The translations under genes and the position numbers were made by a program. Positions 15,458 to 24,806 of a stretch of 25,554 nt of DNA are shown one piece after another (positions within the stretch are counted from its first letter, which is position 1; every line of letters starts with the position of its first letter). This DNA comes from an uncultured Clostridia bacterium (GTDB lineage: Bacteria > Bacillota > Clostridia > HGM11514): the NCBI GenBank assembly GCA_902478725.1, contig CABSMD010000013.1, positions 1 through 25,554 on the forward strand. The letters are read 5' to 3'. The notes beneath the pieces were generated by a model. That model saw only the letters and a program-made list of their open reading frames with translations, had not been told where the DNA came from and searched no databases.

Positions 15458-16726
15458 CTATTTCCCGGAACCATACTGCTTGTTAAACTTCTCAATCTCC
15501 GGCGCGAGCTTATCCTTCCATTCCGCTAAAACGGTAGAAGCCGGCTTGGCTTTGATACTGCTGAAGCCAAACGCTGTGCTCACACCCGGCACGGTGGTTG
15601 TAACATAGGTAGCATTTCCCTCTAAGATTTCCCGGATTTTTTTATCCTGCTCGTCCCACTGATAGTTTTTGGTCGCCTCATTCATCTTCTGGATACATTT
15701 TTTAATCAGGTATGCGGAAGCCTCCGGATTTTTGCAGCCAGCCGGGATTCCGAACGAAATATCGTTGAGCCAGGTACGGTATTTCCCATCCGCGTCCGGC
15801 CCGATTGGATACGGTATGACTCTTGTGACATCAGTACTGCCGCTTGTAGTAGTGTTTGCCACATATTCCGGGCTGAAACGCTGCACATCGTTGAAAAACG
15901 CTACTGTCCGGTTGCTTAAGTCACGGCCTTCGTTTGGCGCAACCACGTTGTATTTGTTGTATAAATCGTTGGCAAACTGCAGGGCATTCATGACATTCTT
16001 GTTGTCGATGTCGACCTTAATATTGCCCTCTTCGTCAAAATCAATCAGGTTGACGCCGTTGCTGGCAAACAGAAACTCCTGCAGGTTAAAGGTACCCAGC
16101 GCCCAACGGTCAATCTCGCCGTCACCGTCGGTATCCTCGGTTACCTTCTGCGCCAGGTCTAAAAAGGTATCCCAGGTCCAGTTGTTCTCTGCCATCAGCT
16201 CATGCGGCGTTTTCAGCCCCTTTTCCTTAAGGAGCGTTTCGTTGTAGTTCATCGCGCCCAGCTCCATGGCATTTAGGGTATTCACCGAATAAATCTTATC
16301 TTCAAATTTACGCCCTTCAAAGTATTTGGGGGTAAACATCGGGTCGCTGAAATCAAAATAGTTGTCAAGCGGCTCGAGCAGTCCCGCTGAGGCATAGTCG
16401 GCATAGAAACGGAAATCAAACAGCACATCCCATGCCTCCCCGGCGGAGAGCGCGGTCATCATGGCATTTTTGTCCTTACCGGAAACATATTCCACCGTAG
16501 CCCCGGTCTCCTGTTCAAACTCCTCGATCGCCTCCAGATACGGCATGTAGCAATGAGCAAAGTTGCTTTCATCACGGATGGAAGCCTCCGCAACCCAGCT
16601 GCGGAAGATAAAGGTCTGTCCCGTAAGGTCCAGCGGCTCCTCACTGTCGCCCCCGCCGCCGCAGCCTGCCAGCAGGGTAACGGATAGCAGTAATACCATT
16701 GTCAAACATAAGATTTTTTTCTTCAT
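15458..16726 (-). CDS. Lipoprotein solute-binding protein of a sugar ABC transporter, copy 1
   Basis: A 422-residue sugar-type extracellular solute-binding protein. The lipoprotein signal is MKKKILCLTM..., with lipobox LAGC and lipidated C22, followed by a glycine-rich linker. An EF-hand-like calcium loop is visible at about 198-206 (DTDGDGEID). The ATG has a very strong AGGAGG site. It lies 29 bp after the second permease gene of the downstream pair, so it most likely serves that pair. Tandem copy 2 follows after 81 bp. The substrate cannot be read from the sequence. Confidence 0.93.
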   Translation of the reverse strand: MKKKILCLTMVLLLSVTLLAGCGGGGDSEEPLDLTGQTFIFRSWVAEASIRDESNFAHCYMPYLEAIEEFEQETGATVEYVSGKDKNAMMTALSAGEAWDVLFDFRFYADYASAGLLEPLDNYFDFSDPMFTPKYFEGRKFEDKIYSVNTLNAMELGAMNYNETLLKEKGLKTPHELMAENNWTWDTFLDLAQKVTEDTDGDGEIDRWALGTFNLQEFLFASNGVNLIDFDEEGNIKVDIDNKNVMNALQFANDLYNKYNVVAPNEGRDLSNRTVAFFNDVQRFSPEYVANTTTSGSTDVTRVIPYPIGPDADGKYRTWLNDISFGIPAGCKNPEASAYLIKKCIQKMNEATKNYQWDEQDKKIREILEGNATYVTTTVPGVSTAFGFSSIKAKPASTVLAEWKDKLAPEIEKFNKQYGSGK

Positions 16727-16755
16727 CTTTATTACCTCCTTTTTATTTTAGAGCG

Positions 16756-17754
16756 TTAGCCCTTGATGCCCGTCATATTGACACTTTCAATAAAGTACCT
16801 CTGCGCAACTATATATAATAGAAGCAAAGGCAGTACAAACAGAAAAGCGGCCGCATTTAAAATGGCATATTGCTGGGTAAAATCCTTGATCCCCACGTTT
16901 TGCAACGTCGTCTGGAAGGAAGAAAGCGCCAGCGCCAGCGGCTTGTTTTTGGTCTGGTAGTACAGACTGGTCAGCGCATAATCGTTCCAATGCCACACCA
17001 GCGAAAACAAAAACACCGTCAGATACGCCGGCAGCGCGTTGGGCGCCATAACCCGCACGAACACCTTAAATGCCCCACAGCCGTCGATCTTGGCCGCGTT
17101 CTCCAAATCCTTGGGCATACTGCGGAAAAATTGGCGGAAGATATAGATAAACAGCCCCGACCGCAGCCCCACGCACAGGATTGATGGGATATAGAACGTC
17201 CAGGGGGTGTTCAGCAGGTTAATCAAAAGAGGTTTGCTGCCCGTGATTGCGCCGATCAGCTTGGTCAGGCCGAAGAAGCTGAAAAACCGGAATTCCACAA
17301 AGTTAGACAGCGATGTGGTCTGCGGCGGCACAATGATAGTAAAGATCACCAGCGCAAACAGGATCTTTTTTTCCCGAAAGTTGAACCGTGCAAAGCCATA
17401 GCCCGCCATTGAGCAAAAAATCATCTGGAAGATTGCGCTGCCACCCGCTACGATCAGGGTATTTTTCAAGGCGTCCCAATATTTGAGCTGTTTGATGGCC
17501 GTGAAGATGTTGTCCATTGTCAGATGCTTGGGAATCCACACCACGCTTGGGTCGGCCACCTCCGCCGGCGGACGGAAAGTCATGGTAAGCAGATTCAGAA
17601 GCGGGTAAAGCAGAACATAAGCCATACCGATCAGAAACAGGGTTCGCGCGACGCTCAGCGCCACCTTCAGCACCTTGTGGTAACGGTAATAGCTCCGGTT
17701 CGATTTATTCTTCTTTTCCAGATATCCGTAATTGTCTTTGTTAATGTTGTCCAT
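16756..17754 (-). CDS. Carbohydrate ABC transporter permease (MalG/MsmG type)
   Basis: A 332-residue inner-membrane permease with six expected membrane segments. The cytoplasmic EAA loop that docks the ATPase is seen as NAAKIDGCGAFKVF...MAPNALPA in the C-terminal half. The frame is open further to 17829, but that extension begins MYKRQ, the hallmark translation of a Tn5 mosaic-end adapter. The real start is the ATG at 17754, with GGAGGA 6 nt upstream. It pairs with the permease gene just upstream. No ATPase gene is present, so a shared MsmX-like ATPase is expected from elsewhere. Confidence 0.93.
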   Translation of the reverse strand: MDNINKDNYGYLEKKNKSNRSYYRYHKVLKVALSVARTLFLIGMAYVLLYPLLNLLTMTFRPPAEVADPSVVWIPKHLTMDNIFTAIKQLKYWDALKNTLIVAGGSAIFQMIFCSMAGYGFARFNFREKKILFALVIFTIIVPPQTTSLSNFVEFRFFSFFGLTKLIGAITGSKPLLINLLNTPWTFYIPSILCVGLRSGLFIYIFRQFFRSMPKDLENAAKIDGCGAFKVFVRVMAPNALPAYLTVFLFSLVWHWNDYALTSLYYQTKNKPLALALSSFQTTLQNVGIKDFTQQYAILNAAAFLFVLPLLLLYIVAQRYFIESVNMTGIKG

Positions 17755-17782
17755 ATAATCTCCTCCGGCGCATTTGATTGGT

Positions 17783-18682
17783 CTAATCCTCCATATACTG
17801 CACCCGTTTTGAAACTGTCTCTTATACACATCTCACAATGATGAACACGATGACGAAATAAATCCAGGTCAGTGTCGCACTGTAATGCACCTGCATGGTT
17901 TTGTACTGGTCTATCATCTTCATTACCGGGTTTTCAAAGTAGGTAAACGAATCTATGACCGTATAGACGATCACCACCACCGATATGGGGGATATCAACG
18001 GGAAGGTAATCTTCCAAAACGATTCCCACGCGGTTGCCCCCTCGATATCGGACGCCTCATAATAAGAACGCGGGATCGTTTGCAGCCCCGCCAGATACAG
18101 CAGGATCTGGATACCCGACTTCCACGAGATATCGAATATCCGATTGACGAACTGGCTGAACATCATCACCAGCTTCTCGTTGAGCCCCGCCTCGAACAGG
18201 TAATGGGCAAAGCCATTGCTCTGGAAGAGGTATACCGTCTCCTCCGCCTCCTCCATCGTGGTGGTCATGCCGGTATTTTTCAGGATCTGGATTACGATTC
18301 CTGTGGCGATGATGACCGGCAGGAAGAACATGGCGCGGGCCACCAGGCGGCCCCTAAACTTATGGTTCAAGATCATCGCAATGAACAGGCTGTAGATCGC
18401 AATGATCGGCACCTCATAGGCGAGATTTACAAGCGCGGTCGACATGTTGCGGATAAAATCCGGATCGCCCGCGAAGGCGTAGCGGTAATTCTCAAATCCA
18501 ATGAACTCCCCGATCAGCCCAGTCGAACCGAACCGGATGTTTTGGAAGGAATAGATCAGCGTCTGGATCATGGGCTTTGCAAACAGGAAGAGAAACCCAA
18601 TGATCCACGGCAGGATAAACAGCCGTCCCGTCCACGCATCCCTCTGCTCCAGTGTCATGTGCCGTTTCCCTTGTCTTTTCAA
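17783..18682 (-). CDS. Carbohydrate ABC transporter permease (MalF/MsmF type), 3' part overwritten by adapter sequence
   Basis: An inner-membrane permease with several membrane segments and an EAA-type loop (YEASDIEGATAWESFWKITFPLISP). As written, translation stops at 17822 because a 19-bp Tn5 mosaic end supplies the codons for R-C-V-stop. Past that insert the same frame continues with SKRVQYMED and a TAG at 17783, a typical permease tail, giving 299 residues in all. The frame and spacing fit replacement of about 19 native bases, so the gene is probably intact in the organism. It starts at TTG 18682, overlapping the DUF5696 stop by 4 bp, with GGGGGG upstream; an ATG 8 codons further in is the alternative. 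Confidence 0.88.
17815..17833. other. Tn5 mosaic end (Nextera adapter) embedded in permease gene
   Basis: The minus strand reads AGATGTGTATAAGAGACAG, an exact copy of the 19-bp hyperactive Tn5 mosaic end used in tagmentation libraries. No 9-bp target duplication flanks it and there is no transposase. It is almost certainly leftover adapter in the assembly. Confidence 0.97.
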
Positions 18683-20013
18683 TGCGATTCCCCCCGTAAA
18701 ATTGCATAGTTGCGTCCCTCTATCACATGCCCGTCGCAGGACACCTCATTTTCGTTGTAGTTGACATAAACAACCGTGCCGTTTTCGTAGGCGACCCTGC
18801 TCACGCCCGATATGGGCCGGTTATGAGACAGCACTCGGCTATCCCCAATCAATGGAAGAACCTCATTGAGCTTTTGGTACAGACGCTCGGCGGTATCCAG
18901 CCAGTTGCGGTAATCGCCACTGTAGAGGTAGCTGTATTCGGTTTCGATCAGCTCAGAATTGGGCTCATAAAACCAGGAAAACGCAATATTGCTCCCCGTT
19001 TCGACTGCCTGGAGCAGGATCTCGGTCTCGTCTCTACCAAAATTAGCAAATGGCAGGGAATGGTTTGTATAGCCGTGCAGCACCATCTGCACAAACGGAA
19101 CCTCCTCATCCGCAATATCAAATTTGCTGGAGCTATAAGGCACCGCAATGTTGTGCCTGGCATACGGCAGGGCGTAGGCGTTCGCATTGGCAAGCAGGAT
19201 TTGACCGGCGGTTTCCCGTATTGTCCCCAGTGCCTCAACCGATTTCTCCATTGCCTGTGTACGGGTAGAGCCGTTTTCCTTTCTGAAATCCGAATAGACC
19301 AGACTGCCCAGCGAGTCCAACGACACGGACGAAAGACCGGTTTTTTGATAACTTTGCGCAAACCGGCCCGCAACCTTGGGCAGGCCGCCCGGCTTTAAAA
19401 GCTGCCACCGGCTGTCGGTTATACTGAATTTAAGCGCTAGATCATAACGGAACTGATACACCGCGGACTGGTTGATCGATTTTGCGGTATCGGAAAATTT
19501 GGAAAGCCCGTCCCCCGCTTTGTATAGGTTTAACAGGTCGGCGTTTGGGTACAGGCCAATGCCATTTTCCTGCGCAAAGGCCGCCAATTCCCGAAAATCC
19601 TTCTCGCCGCCCAGTTTCTTTTCATACTTGATTTTGGTTGGAATCTTGCCCCTCTCCCCGTTTTTGGTCCAGCCGTCGTATTTGACGATGACATCTTTCA
19701 TGCCGCGCCCCTGCACGGCCTCTAAAATCTCCTCCGCCTGGGAAAAGGTGGTCATGGGAACAAAAGATTTGACCGGAACGCCGAGGATATTTTCATCCTT
19801 GATGACCCCGCCAAGCAGTTCCAAATACAGATACTGCTTCGCGTCCGCCTGACGGGTCAGCCCCTTCTCCTCTTCCAGATACTGCTGGTAACGGCGCGCC
19901 ATTCCCGAATAATCCGCCTGCGCGCCGGGTAAGGGATAATACCGCACCTCATACGGCTCAAACACCGTACGGCCGGAAACGACCTGGTAGACATAATCCG
20001 TTCGGTCGGTCAT
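18679..20013 (-). pseudogene. DUF5696 protein, C-terminal piece after an in-frame stop
   Basis: A 444-residue frame that continues, in the same reading frame, the piece at 20029-20841. It carries the main DUF5696 catalytic-looking domain: alternating strand and helix segments like a TIM barrel, the acidic segment SLDSLGSLVYSDF and the segment FSWFYEPNSE. These could hold a glycosidase's two carboxylates, but that is inference. The first ATG (20013) has only GAAGAG upstream, and this piece lacks a signal peptide, so even if made it would stay in the cytoplasm. It ends by overlapping the next permease start by 4 bp. One changed base, for example CAA to TAA, would explain the split. Confidence 0.82.
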
Positions 20014-20028
20014 CAGAGACTCTTCGTA

Positions 20029-20841
20029 TTAATATTTGACTTTGGAAAAGACGGTATTGTAATCCGTCGACCGGCCACTGACCGAGGCTCTGACCGAAGC
20101 GGCCGCCTGTCCCTGCCCGATCACCGCCAAAAAGGCGTGATCACCCTTCTTGACCCCGAAAACCGGCAGGGTAATCCGCTGCTTGGTGGAATTTTCGGAA
20201 TACCGTGTCAGAGACGGGTCAGAACCGTACACATCCTCCTCATAATCCCGGGCGCTGGTTCTGTTATTATTAAAGCGGATCAGGGCGCCGGATCCATCCG
20301 GAATGAACAGATAGCCCTCCTCCTGCGTTCCGCCCGCCCCGAAAAAGGGCATCACGCCCGCACTCATCAACTCGATATCCCCCAAATCGTCGGTTTTGTC
20401 AAACAGCAGCTCCGTTTTCAAATGGTCCTTCTCGAGCGTATGCCGCAACGAAAGCACAATTCCCAGATTCCCAAAGGTGTATGTAAAGGTTACGCTCGTT
20501 TGATTCACAGAGCTTTTGACGGTCGAGGAAGCATGGGAATTGACCGTCAGAGTGTTTTTGGAGGCGTCCTTATAAGAAATCTGCAACTGCGAGTACAGCA
20601 GGTCTTTCATATCCGCCATAGCGCGCGTATCCGAGTCTTTATCCACAGGATTAGAATACCAGGTATAGCCGCCGTCCTTCACATACAGCGCAATCTCGCC
20701 ATTCTCCCGGTTGGCATACAGGCCCAGCCGATCGTTTTGCGCAACCAGCGTGAAAGAACCGTCTACCGGCGGCATGGCGGCGGCCGGAACGCATACGCCG
20801 ACCAGCAGCGCGGCGATCAGGATACATATGATCTTTTTCAT
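20029..20841 (-). pseudogene. DUF5696 protein, N-terminal piece ending at an in-frame TAA
   Basis: This 270-residue piece starts at the ATG at 20841 (GGAGGG 5 nt upstream) with a Sec signal peptide (MKKIICILIAALLVG, cleavage near AAAM). It then has a beta-rich domain with FIPDGSGALIRFNN and VFGVKKGDHAFLAVIGQG, typical of the front half of DUF5696 proteins. It ends at TAA (20031-20029). The next codons in frame read YEESLMTDRTD and run on into the second piece, so the undamaged gene would be 18679-20841 with about 720 residues. DUF5696 genes commonly sit beside YIP1, propeller and sugar-ABC genes, as here. Confidence 0.82.
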
Positions 20842-20863
20842 CTCAACCCTCCGTTGCCTCAGT

Positions 20864-21499
20864 TTAAATCCGATAGAGCAATTCATTGTAAATACTCCTG
20901 ACAAAGGTGACCACCTGACTGTACAGGCTGAAAATCAGAATCGCTAGAAACAGGATAATCAGCATCCCCAAAACGGTCAAAAAGATGGAAAACAGGGTCT
21001 TTTTGAGGGTATATTCATGAGTGACCTCCAGCGCTACCACAACCAGCCACGCCGACCACAGGTTGGCAATCCACACCAGATAGGTCAGAAAAACCCCCTC
21101 GTCGAGCACCATAAACTTACTCAGCACTGTATAGAGGATAATCCCGATGATCATCGGCAACAGCGCGTAAGAACCCGCGACCCAGATGTCGGCGAACTTC
21201 CCCTTCCCGTCAAGTAGGGTACAGAAGCACCAGTTTGCTACCACGGCAATAAAGAATATGATAAAGGTCAACAGCATAACGTAAAATACATTGAACTTAT
21301 CCGGACGGAATGGATTAAAGGCAAAGTCAGTCAGCTGCCGACGGCAGATCTCCGCGAAAAACCAGACGATGACGATCGTATTGGCAATAGCAAGCGACCC
21401 TTTTTTGTTGAACTTCATCTCATTGAACCCGTCGATCGGGTGCAGGATGATGTAAAAGGGATATACCAGCTTGCTCATATCCTTGTAGCTTGTTTTCAC
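20864..21499 (-). CDS. YIP1 family membrane protein
   Basis: A 211-residue protein with about five membrane segments, opening with the family's IILHPIDGFNEMKFNKKGS stretch that precedes the first helix. The bacterial YIP1-like domain is of unknown biochemical role. It starts with GTG at 21499, inside the last codons of the propeller gene (GTGA overlap), with GGAGG 5 nt upstream, so the two are translationally coupled. It lies 22 bp before the DUF5696 gene. The tight coupling suggests it works with the propeller protein, perhaps as a membrane assembly partner; that is inference. Confidence 0.87.
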   Translation of the reverse strand: MKTSYKDMSKLVYPFYIILHPIDGFNEMKFNKKGSLAIANTIVIVWFFAEICRRQLTDFAFNPFRPDKFNVFYVMLLTFIIFFIAVVANWCFCTLLDGKGKFADIWVAGSYALLPMIIGIILYTVLSKFMVLDEGVFLTYLVWIANLWSAWLVVVALEVTHEYTLKKTLFSIFLTVLGMLIILFLAILIFSLYSQVVTFVRSIYNELLYRI

Positions 21500-22923
21500 G
21501 TCTGCCTCCCCCTCTTCTTTTTCTCCCGGATTTTAACTAAAACATACAGCGCCACGCACAGCAGGATAAATCCAATGGCAACGGCCGCGAAATGCTCCCG
21601 CAAAAGCTCTTGGCGGCGGTAGGTCTTGGCCTCGGAATACCCCTCCATATCGTAGGCGATCCGGTAATTTTCCATCGCGCCCTTATAGTCGCCCAATAAA
21701 ACCTGAGACTTGGCGATGGCCGAATAGGCAAACTGCATGTTGCTGTTTAAACGCAGTACCTCCTGCCACGGCTGAACCGATTCCTCATACAGCCCCTTTT
21801 CATACAAGTCCAGCGCGTTGTGCAAAAGCTCGGTATAATGGGTCGGGCGTAACACCGTCACCGTATTTTTGGACGAATCCAGCACCAGAAGGTCTTCGTT
21901 GAACACCTCGATGGCCGAAACAATCCCATAGGTGCCGCTTTGGTCGCCGACCCCGCCAAAGATCATCAGCGTATACCCGTCGCGGTCGTACTGGAATATC
22001 TTTCCGCTGTTACGGGCCACCGCCGTGATATAGCCCTTGTCGCTCACACAGATATCCACAAACTCGGTGTAGCCGATCTCCGGGCCGGATTTCAGATCGC
22101 CAAACGTCAATTCCTCATCAAAAATATTATTTCCCATAGGGTTGAGCTTTTTGATTTCGGCTGTTCCTTCATTAAATAATGTCACCGTATAGACAAAATC
22201 GTTTTCGTCAATGGCAAAGCTGTTATACTCCACCGGATGGTATTTTTTCATCTGCGCCTGCTGTTCCTTAGTGGAAATGGCACGCCAGAACATCTCAGAG
22301 AGAAGCTCCATGGTGGTGCTGATCCGGTTCGCGCCGTAGAACCCCAAAAAGGTATTGTCGGTATCGAGCATGACTGCGCCGACGTTCACACCCTCACAGA
22401 GCACATAGATGATATCGCTCGAATCGAGCAGTACCTTTTTCGGTTTGAACCCGGCAGTATCGGAGATCAGGTCGGTCTCGGGCCGGGTATACTCCTTTTG
22501 GATATTCCCATGCAGGTCGGAAACCAGAATCCGTTCGTTTTTGGTATCGGCAAGATAGAGCAGGTCGTCCTTGATAAACAGGCCCGACGCCTCGTTGTGC
22601 ATCAGAACCGTCTCTTCCCCGCGGCGAAACTCCCTGATCTGATCCACTACCTGGTAGTTTTGATCCAGCACAATGATCCGCTGATTGCCCGAATCCAACA
22701 GGTACACCCGCCCCTGGTAGACGAACAGATCCTGCGGCATCGAAAAATCACCGATTCCCAATGTCTTCCCACTCAGCGTCCGTTCCACGTCATACCCGTC
22801 CGGCGAGGCGATCGGATCGTCCCAGACATCGTAAAAGTAGGTTTTATATGTATTCTCCGCCGACGCCGTCAAAGGCAGCGCCAGCAACGCAAGCAGCAAT
22901 ATAAAAATCAATACCCTCTTCAT
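21496..22923 (-). CDS. Secreted NHL-type beta-propeller protein with TPR and C-terminal membrane anchor
   Basis: A 475-residue exported protein. It has a signal peptide at 1-22 (MKRVLIFILLLALLALPLTA), then repeated propeller-like blades such as LFVYQGRVYLLDSGNQRIIVL and LLYLADTKNERILV out to about 360. TPR-like helices follow at about 370-440 (ALDLYEKGLYEESVQPWQEVL, GDYKGAMENYRIAY), then one membrane helix at about 446-463 and a basic tail KIREKKKRGR. The propeller and TPR therefore face outwards, tethered to the membrane. Such propellers bind ligands or other proteins. It sits 29 bp after the second permease gene, within the operon. Confidence 0.88.
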   Translation of the reverse strand: MKRVLIFILLLALLALPLTASAENTYKTYFYDVWDDPIASPDGYDVERTLSGKTLGIGDFSMPQDLFVYQGRVYLLDSGNQRIIVLDQNYQVVDQIREFRRGEETVLMHNEASGLFIKDDLLYLADTKNERILVSDLHGNIQKEYTRPETDLISDTAGFKPKKVLLDSSDIIYVLCEGVNVGAVMLDTDNTFLGFYGANRISTTMELLSEMFWRAISTKEQQAQMKKYHPVEYNSFAIDENDFVYTVTLFNEGTAEIKKLNPMGNNIFDEELTFGDLKSGPEIGYTEFVDICVSDKGYITAVARNSGKIFQYDRDGYTLMIFGGVGDQSGTYGIVSAIEVFNEDLLVLDSSKNTVTVLRPTHYTELLHNALDLYEKGLYEESVQPWQEVLRLNSNMQFAYSAIAKSQVLLGDYKGAMENYRIAYDMEGYSEAKTYRRQELLREHFAAVAIGFILLCVALYVLVKIREKKKRGRQT

Positions 22924-22952
22924 CGCAGCCCCCTATCCAACACCCTGTTGAT

Positions 22953-23810
22953 TTAGTCTTTCATCCCCGACTGCGTCATCGTCTCGATGACGTTGCTCTG
23001 GGTTATGATAAAGGTCAAAATCGGCGGCACCATCAGGATCAAGGCGGCGGCCGAACTGATGCCCATACGCGCGATCCCGCCCGCCTGTATCTGCTGCAGC
23101 GCCATCGGCAGCATCTTATACTCCTCGGTATAAATGAACATCGCCCCGTTGTTGTTCCAGATGGCCTGGAAGGCAAACAGCGCCAAAGTAAGCCAAGCCG
23201 GCTTGACCGCCGGCATCACGATCGACCAAAAGATGCGAAATTCGCTCGCCCCATCGATCCGCGCCGATTCCAGCAGGGAATCATGGATTTGCAGCATGAA
23301 CTGCCTCATCAAAAACAGCCCCAACGATGTGGCGATACCCGGCAGAATCAGCGCCCAATAGGTATTGATCATCCCCAGCTTCGCCATGACGATATACTGC
23401 GGCAGGGCCAGCGTGCCGCCTGAGAAAACCAGCGCCATGGTAATGATCTGGAAGATGCTGTTACGGCCCGGAAACTTATGCTTTGCCAACGGGTACGCAC
23501 ACATCGACGCAACGATCACATGCCCCACCGTGACCACGATGCTGACAAACAGGCTGTTGAACAGGTACCGGCTGAACGGCACCCAAAGGTTGTTCGCCAC
23601 CTGCGAAAGCTGTGTGAAGTTTGACAGCGTCGGGTTGTTGACAAAGAAGCGCGGCGGGAACAGATAAATCTCCTCCAACGGCTTGAATGCCTGCACAATG
23701 GAGTAAATCAGCGGCAGTGCCATGAAGGCACCCAGCAACGCCAGAACGATAAAGATGGTGGTGTCCCCATACCACGAGCGATTGATCCTTTTCTTTTTTT
23801 GTTCTTTCAT
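22953..23810 (-). CDS. Carbohydrate ABC transporter permease (MalG type)
   Basis: A 285-residue inner-membrane permease with about six membrane segments and a clear EAA loop, ESARIDGASEFRIFWSIVMPAVKPA, the site that docks the cytoplasmic ATPase. The ATG at 23810 has GAGGTGAGGG upstream. It follows the partner permease gene after 22 bp. With the solute-binding protein at the right edge, it makes up the first of two transporter sets in this locus. The substrate is unknown. Confidence 0.93.
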   Translation of the reverse strand: MKEQKKKRINRSWYGDTTIFIVLALLGAFMALPLIYSIVQAFKPLEEIYLFPPRFFVNNPTLSNFTQLSQVANNLWVPFSRYLFNSLFVSIVVTVGHVIVASMCAYPLAKHKFPGRNSIFQIITMALVFSGGTLALPQYIVMAKLGMINTYWALILPGIATSLGLFLMRQFMLQIHDSLLESARIDGASEFRIFWSIVMPAVKPAWLTLALFAFQAIWNNNGAMFIYTEEYKMLPMALQQIQAGGIARMGISSAAALILMVPPILTFIITQSNVIETMTQSGMKD

Positions 23811-23832
23811 TCCCTCACCTCAATGAAGAATA

Positions 23833-24804
23833 TCAGTCGGTGCTAAGCGCCTTGGTGATCACATTCTTGACCACAATCATGACCACAGCCAGCAAAAACG
23901 CGATGGCCGAGGCATACCCCATCTCAAAGCGCACCGAGCCATAGTCGTAGATGTGCGTGATAACCGTATGCAGCGAATAATTTGTACTTGGAAAACCACC
24001 TAACGCCTGCGGGACAGGACCGACAGCAAAGCTTAAGGCGATCTGCATGACGGCGCCGAACAGCATCTGCGGCTTCATGGCCGGGATGGTGATGTAAAAC
24101 AACTCCTGAAAACGGTTCCTGACCCCGTCGATCGCGCCCGCCTCATACAGCGAACGGTCAATGGTCTGAAAGCCCGCGATAAAGGACAGGAAGCTGACCC
24201 CCAAACTCAGCCAAAGCTGAATCACGATGATGATCGGCATGTTAAAGGTCGGATTTTGCAGCCACAGGATCGGCTCATGGATGATTCCCAGCTTGATCAA
24301 AAAGCCGTTGACCATGCCGTAGATATCCCCGCTGAAGATGAACGACCAAATAAAGTAGATTGAGCTGGAGATCGACGGCGCATAAAATACCAGCGTCATA
24401 AAGGTGCGCAGCTTCTTGGGCAGGTCGTTGATGAACCAGGCAAAGATGAAGCAGAGCACATAGCTGAGCGGCCCGGTTAGAAACGCAAAGATCAGGGTGT
24501 TTTTGACCGCAATCCAGAATACCTCGTCGTCAAGCAGCAGGTGCTGGTAGTTGATCAATCCCCTCCACTCCGGCATTTCGAGCATGTTAAAATAGGTGAA
24601 GCTTAAAAACAGCGACGCTAAGATCGGTACGATGGTGAACAGGGTAAACAGGATCAGATACGGCGACATCATCAGGTAGCTTACCTTGTTCGTCTTGACC
24701 TGCTTCCACAGGGAGGGCTTATGGTAAACCGGCTCATTTCCATTTGCGGTTTTCGCGCCTTTTATAGTAGATGTTTTTACCGCCGGTATGTTTTCCGTTG
24801 CCAT
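23833..24804 (-). CDS. Carbohydrate ABC transporter permease (MalF type)
   Basis: A 323-residue permease with a longer cytoplasmic N-terminus (about 40 residues) before the first membrane segment and the EAA loop SLYEAGAIDGVRNRFQELFYITIPAMKPQ. It pairs with the MalG-type permease gene downstream. The ATG at 24804 is 2 bp past the stop codon of the solute-binding protein gene and uses a GGGGGGAG site inside that gene's end, so expression of the two is coupled. Confidence 0.93.
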   Translation of the reverse strand: MATENIPAVKTSTIKGAKTANGNEPVYHKPSLWKQVKTNKVSYLMMSPYLILFTLFTIVPILASLFLSFTYFNMLEMPEWRGLINYQHLLLDDEVFWIAVKNTLIFAFLTGPLSYVLCFIFAWFINDLPKKLRTFMTLVFYAPSISSSIYFIWSFIFSGDIYGMVNGFLIKLGIIHEPILWLQNPTFNMPIIIVIQLWLSLGVSFLSFIAGFQTIDRSLYEAGAIDGVRNRFQELFYITIPAMKPQMLFGAVMQIALSFAVGPVPQALGGFPSTNYSLHTVITHIYDYGSVRFEMGYASAIAFLLAVVMIVVKNVITKALSTD

Positions 24805-24806
24805 CT

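Noticed and set aside
17755..17829. N-terminal extension MYKRQ... of the MalG-type permease
   Set aside because: It translates the Tn5 mosaic end plus the tail of the upstream permease gene in another frame. The ATG at 17754 has a good ribosome site.
17815..17833. Genuine Tn5-family insertion
   Set aside because: Only one 19-bp end is present, with no transposase, no second end and no 9-bp duplication. The sequence is the engineered mosaic end.
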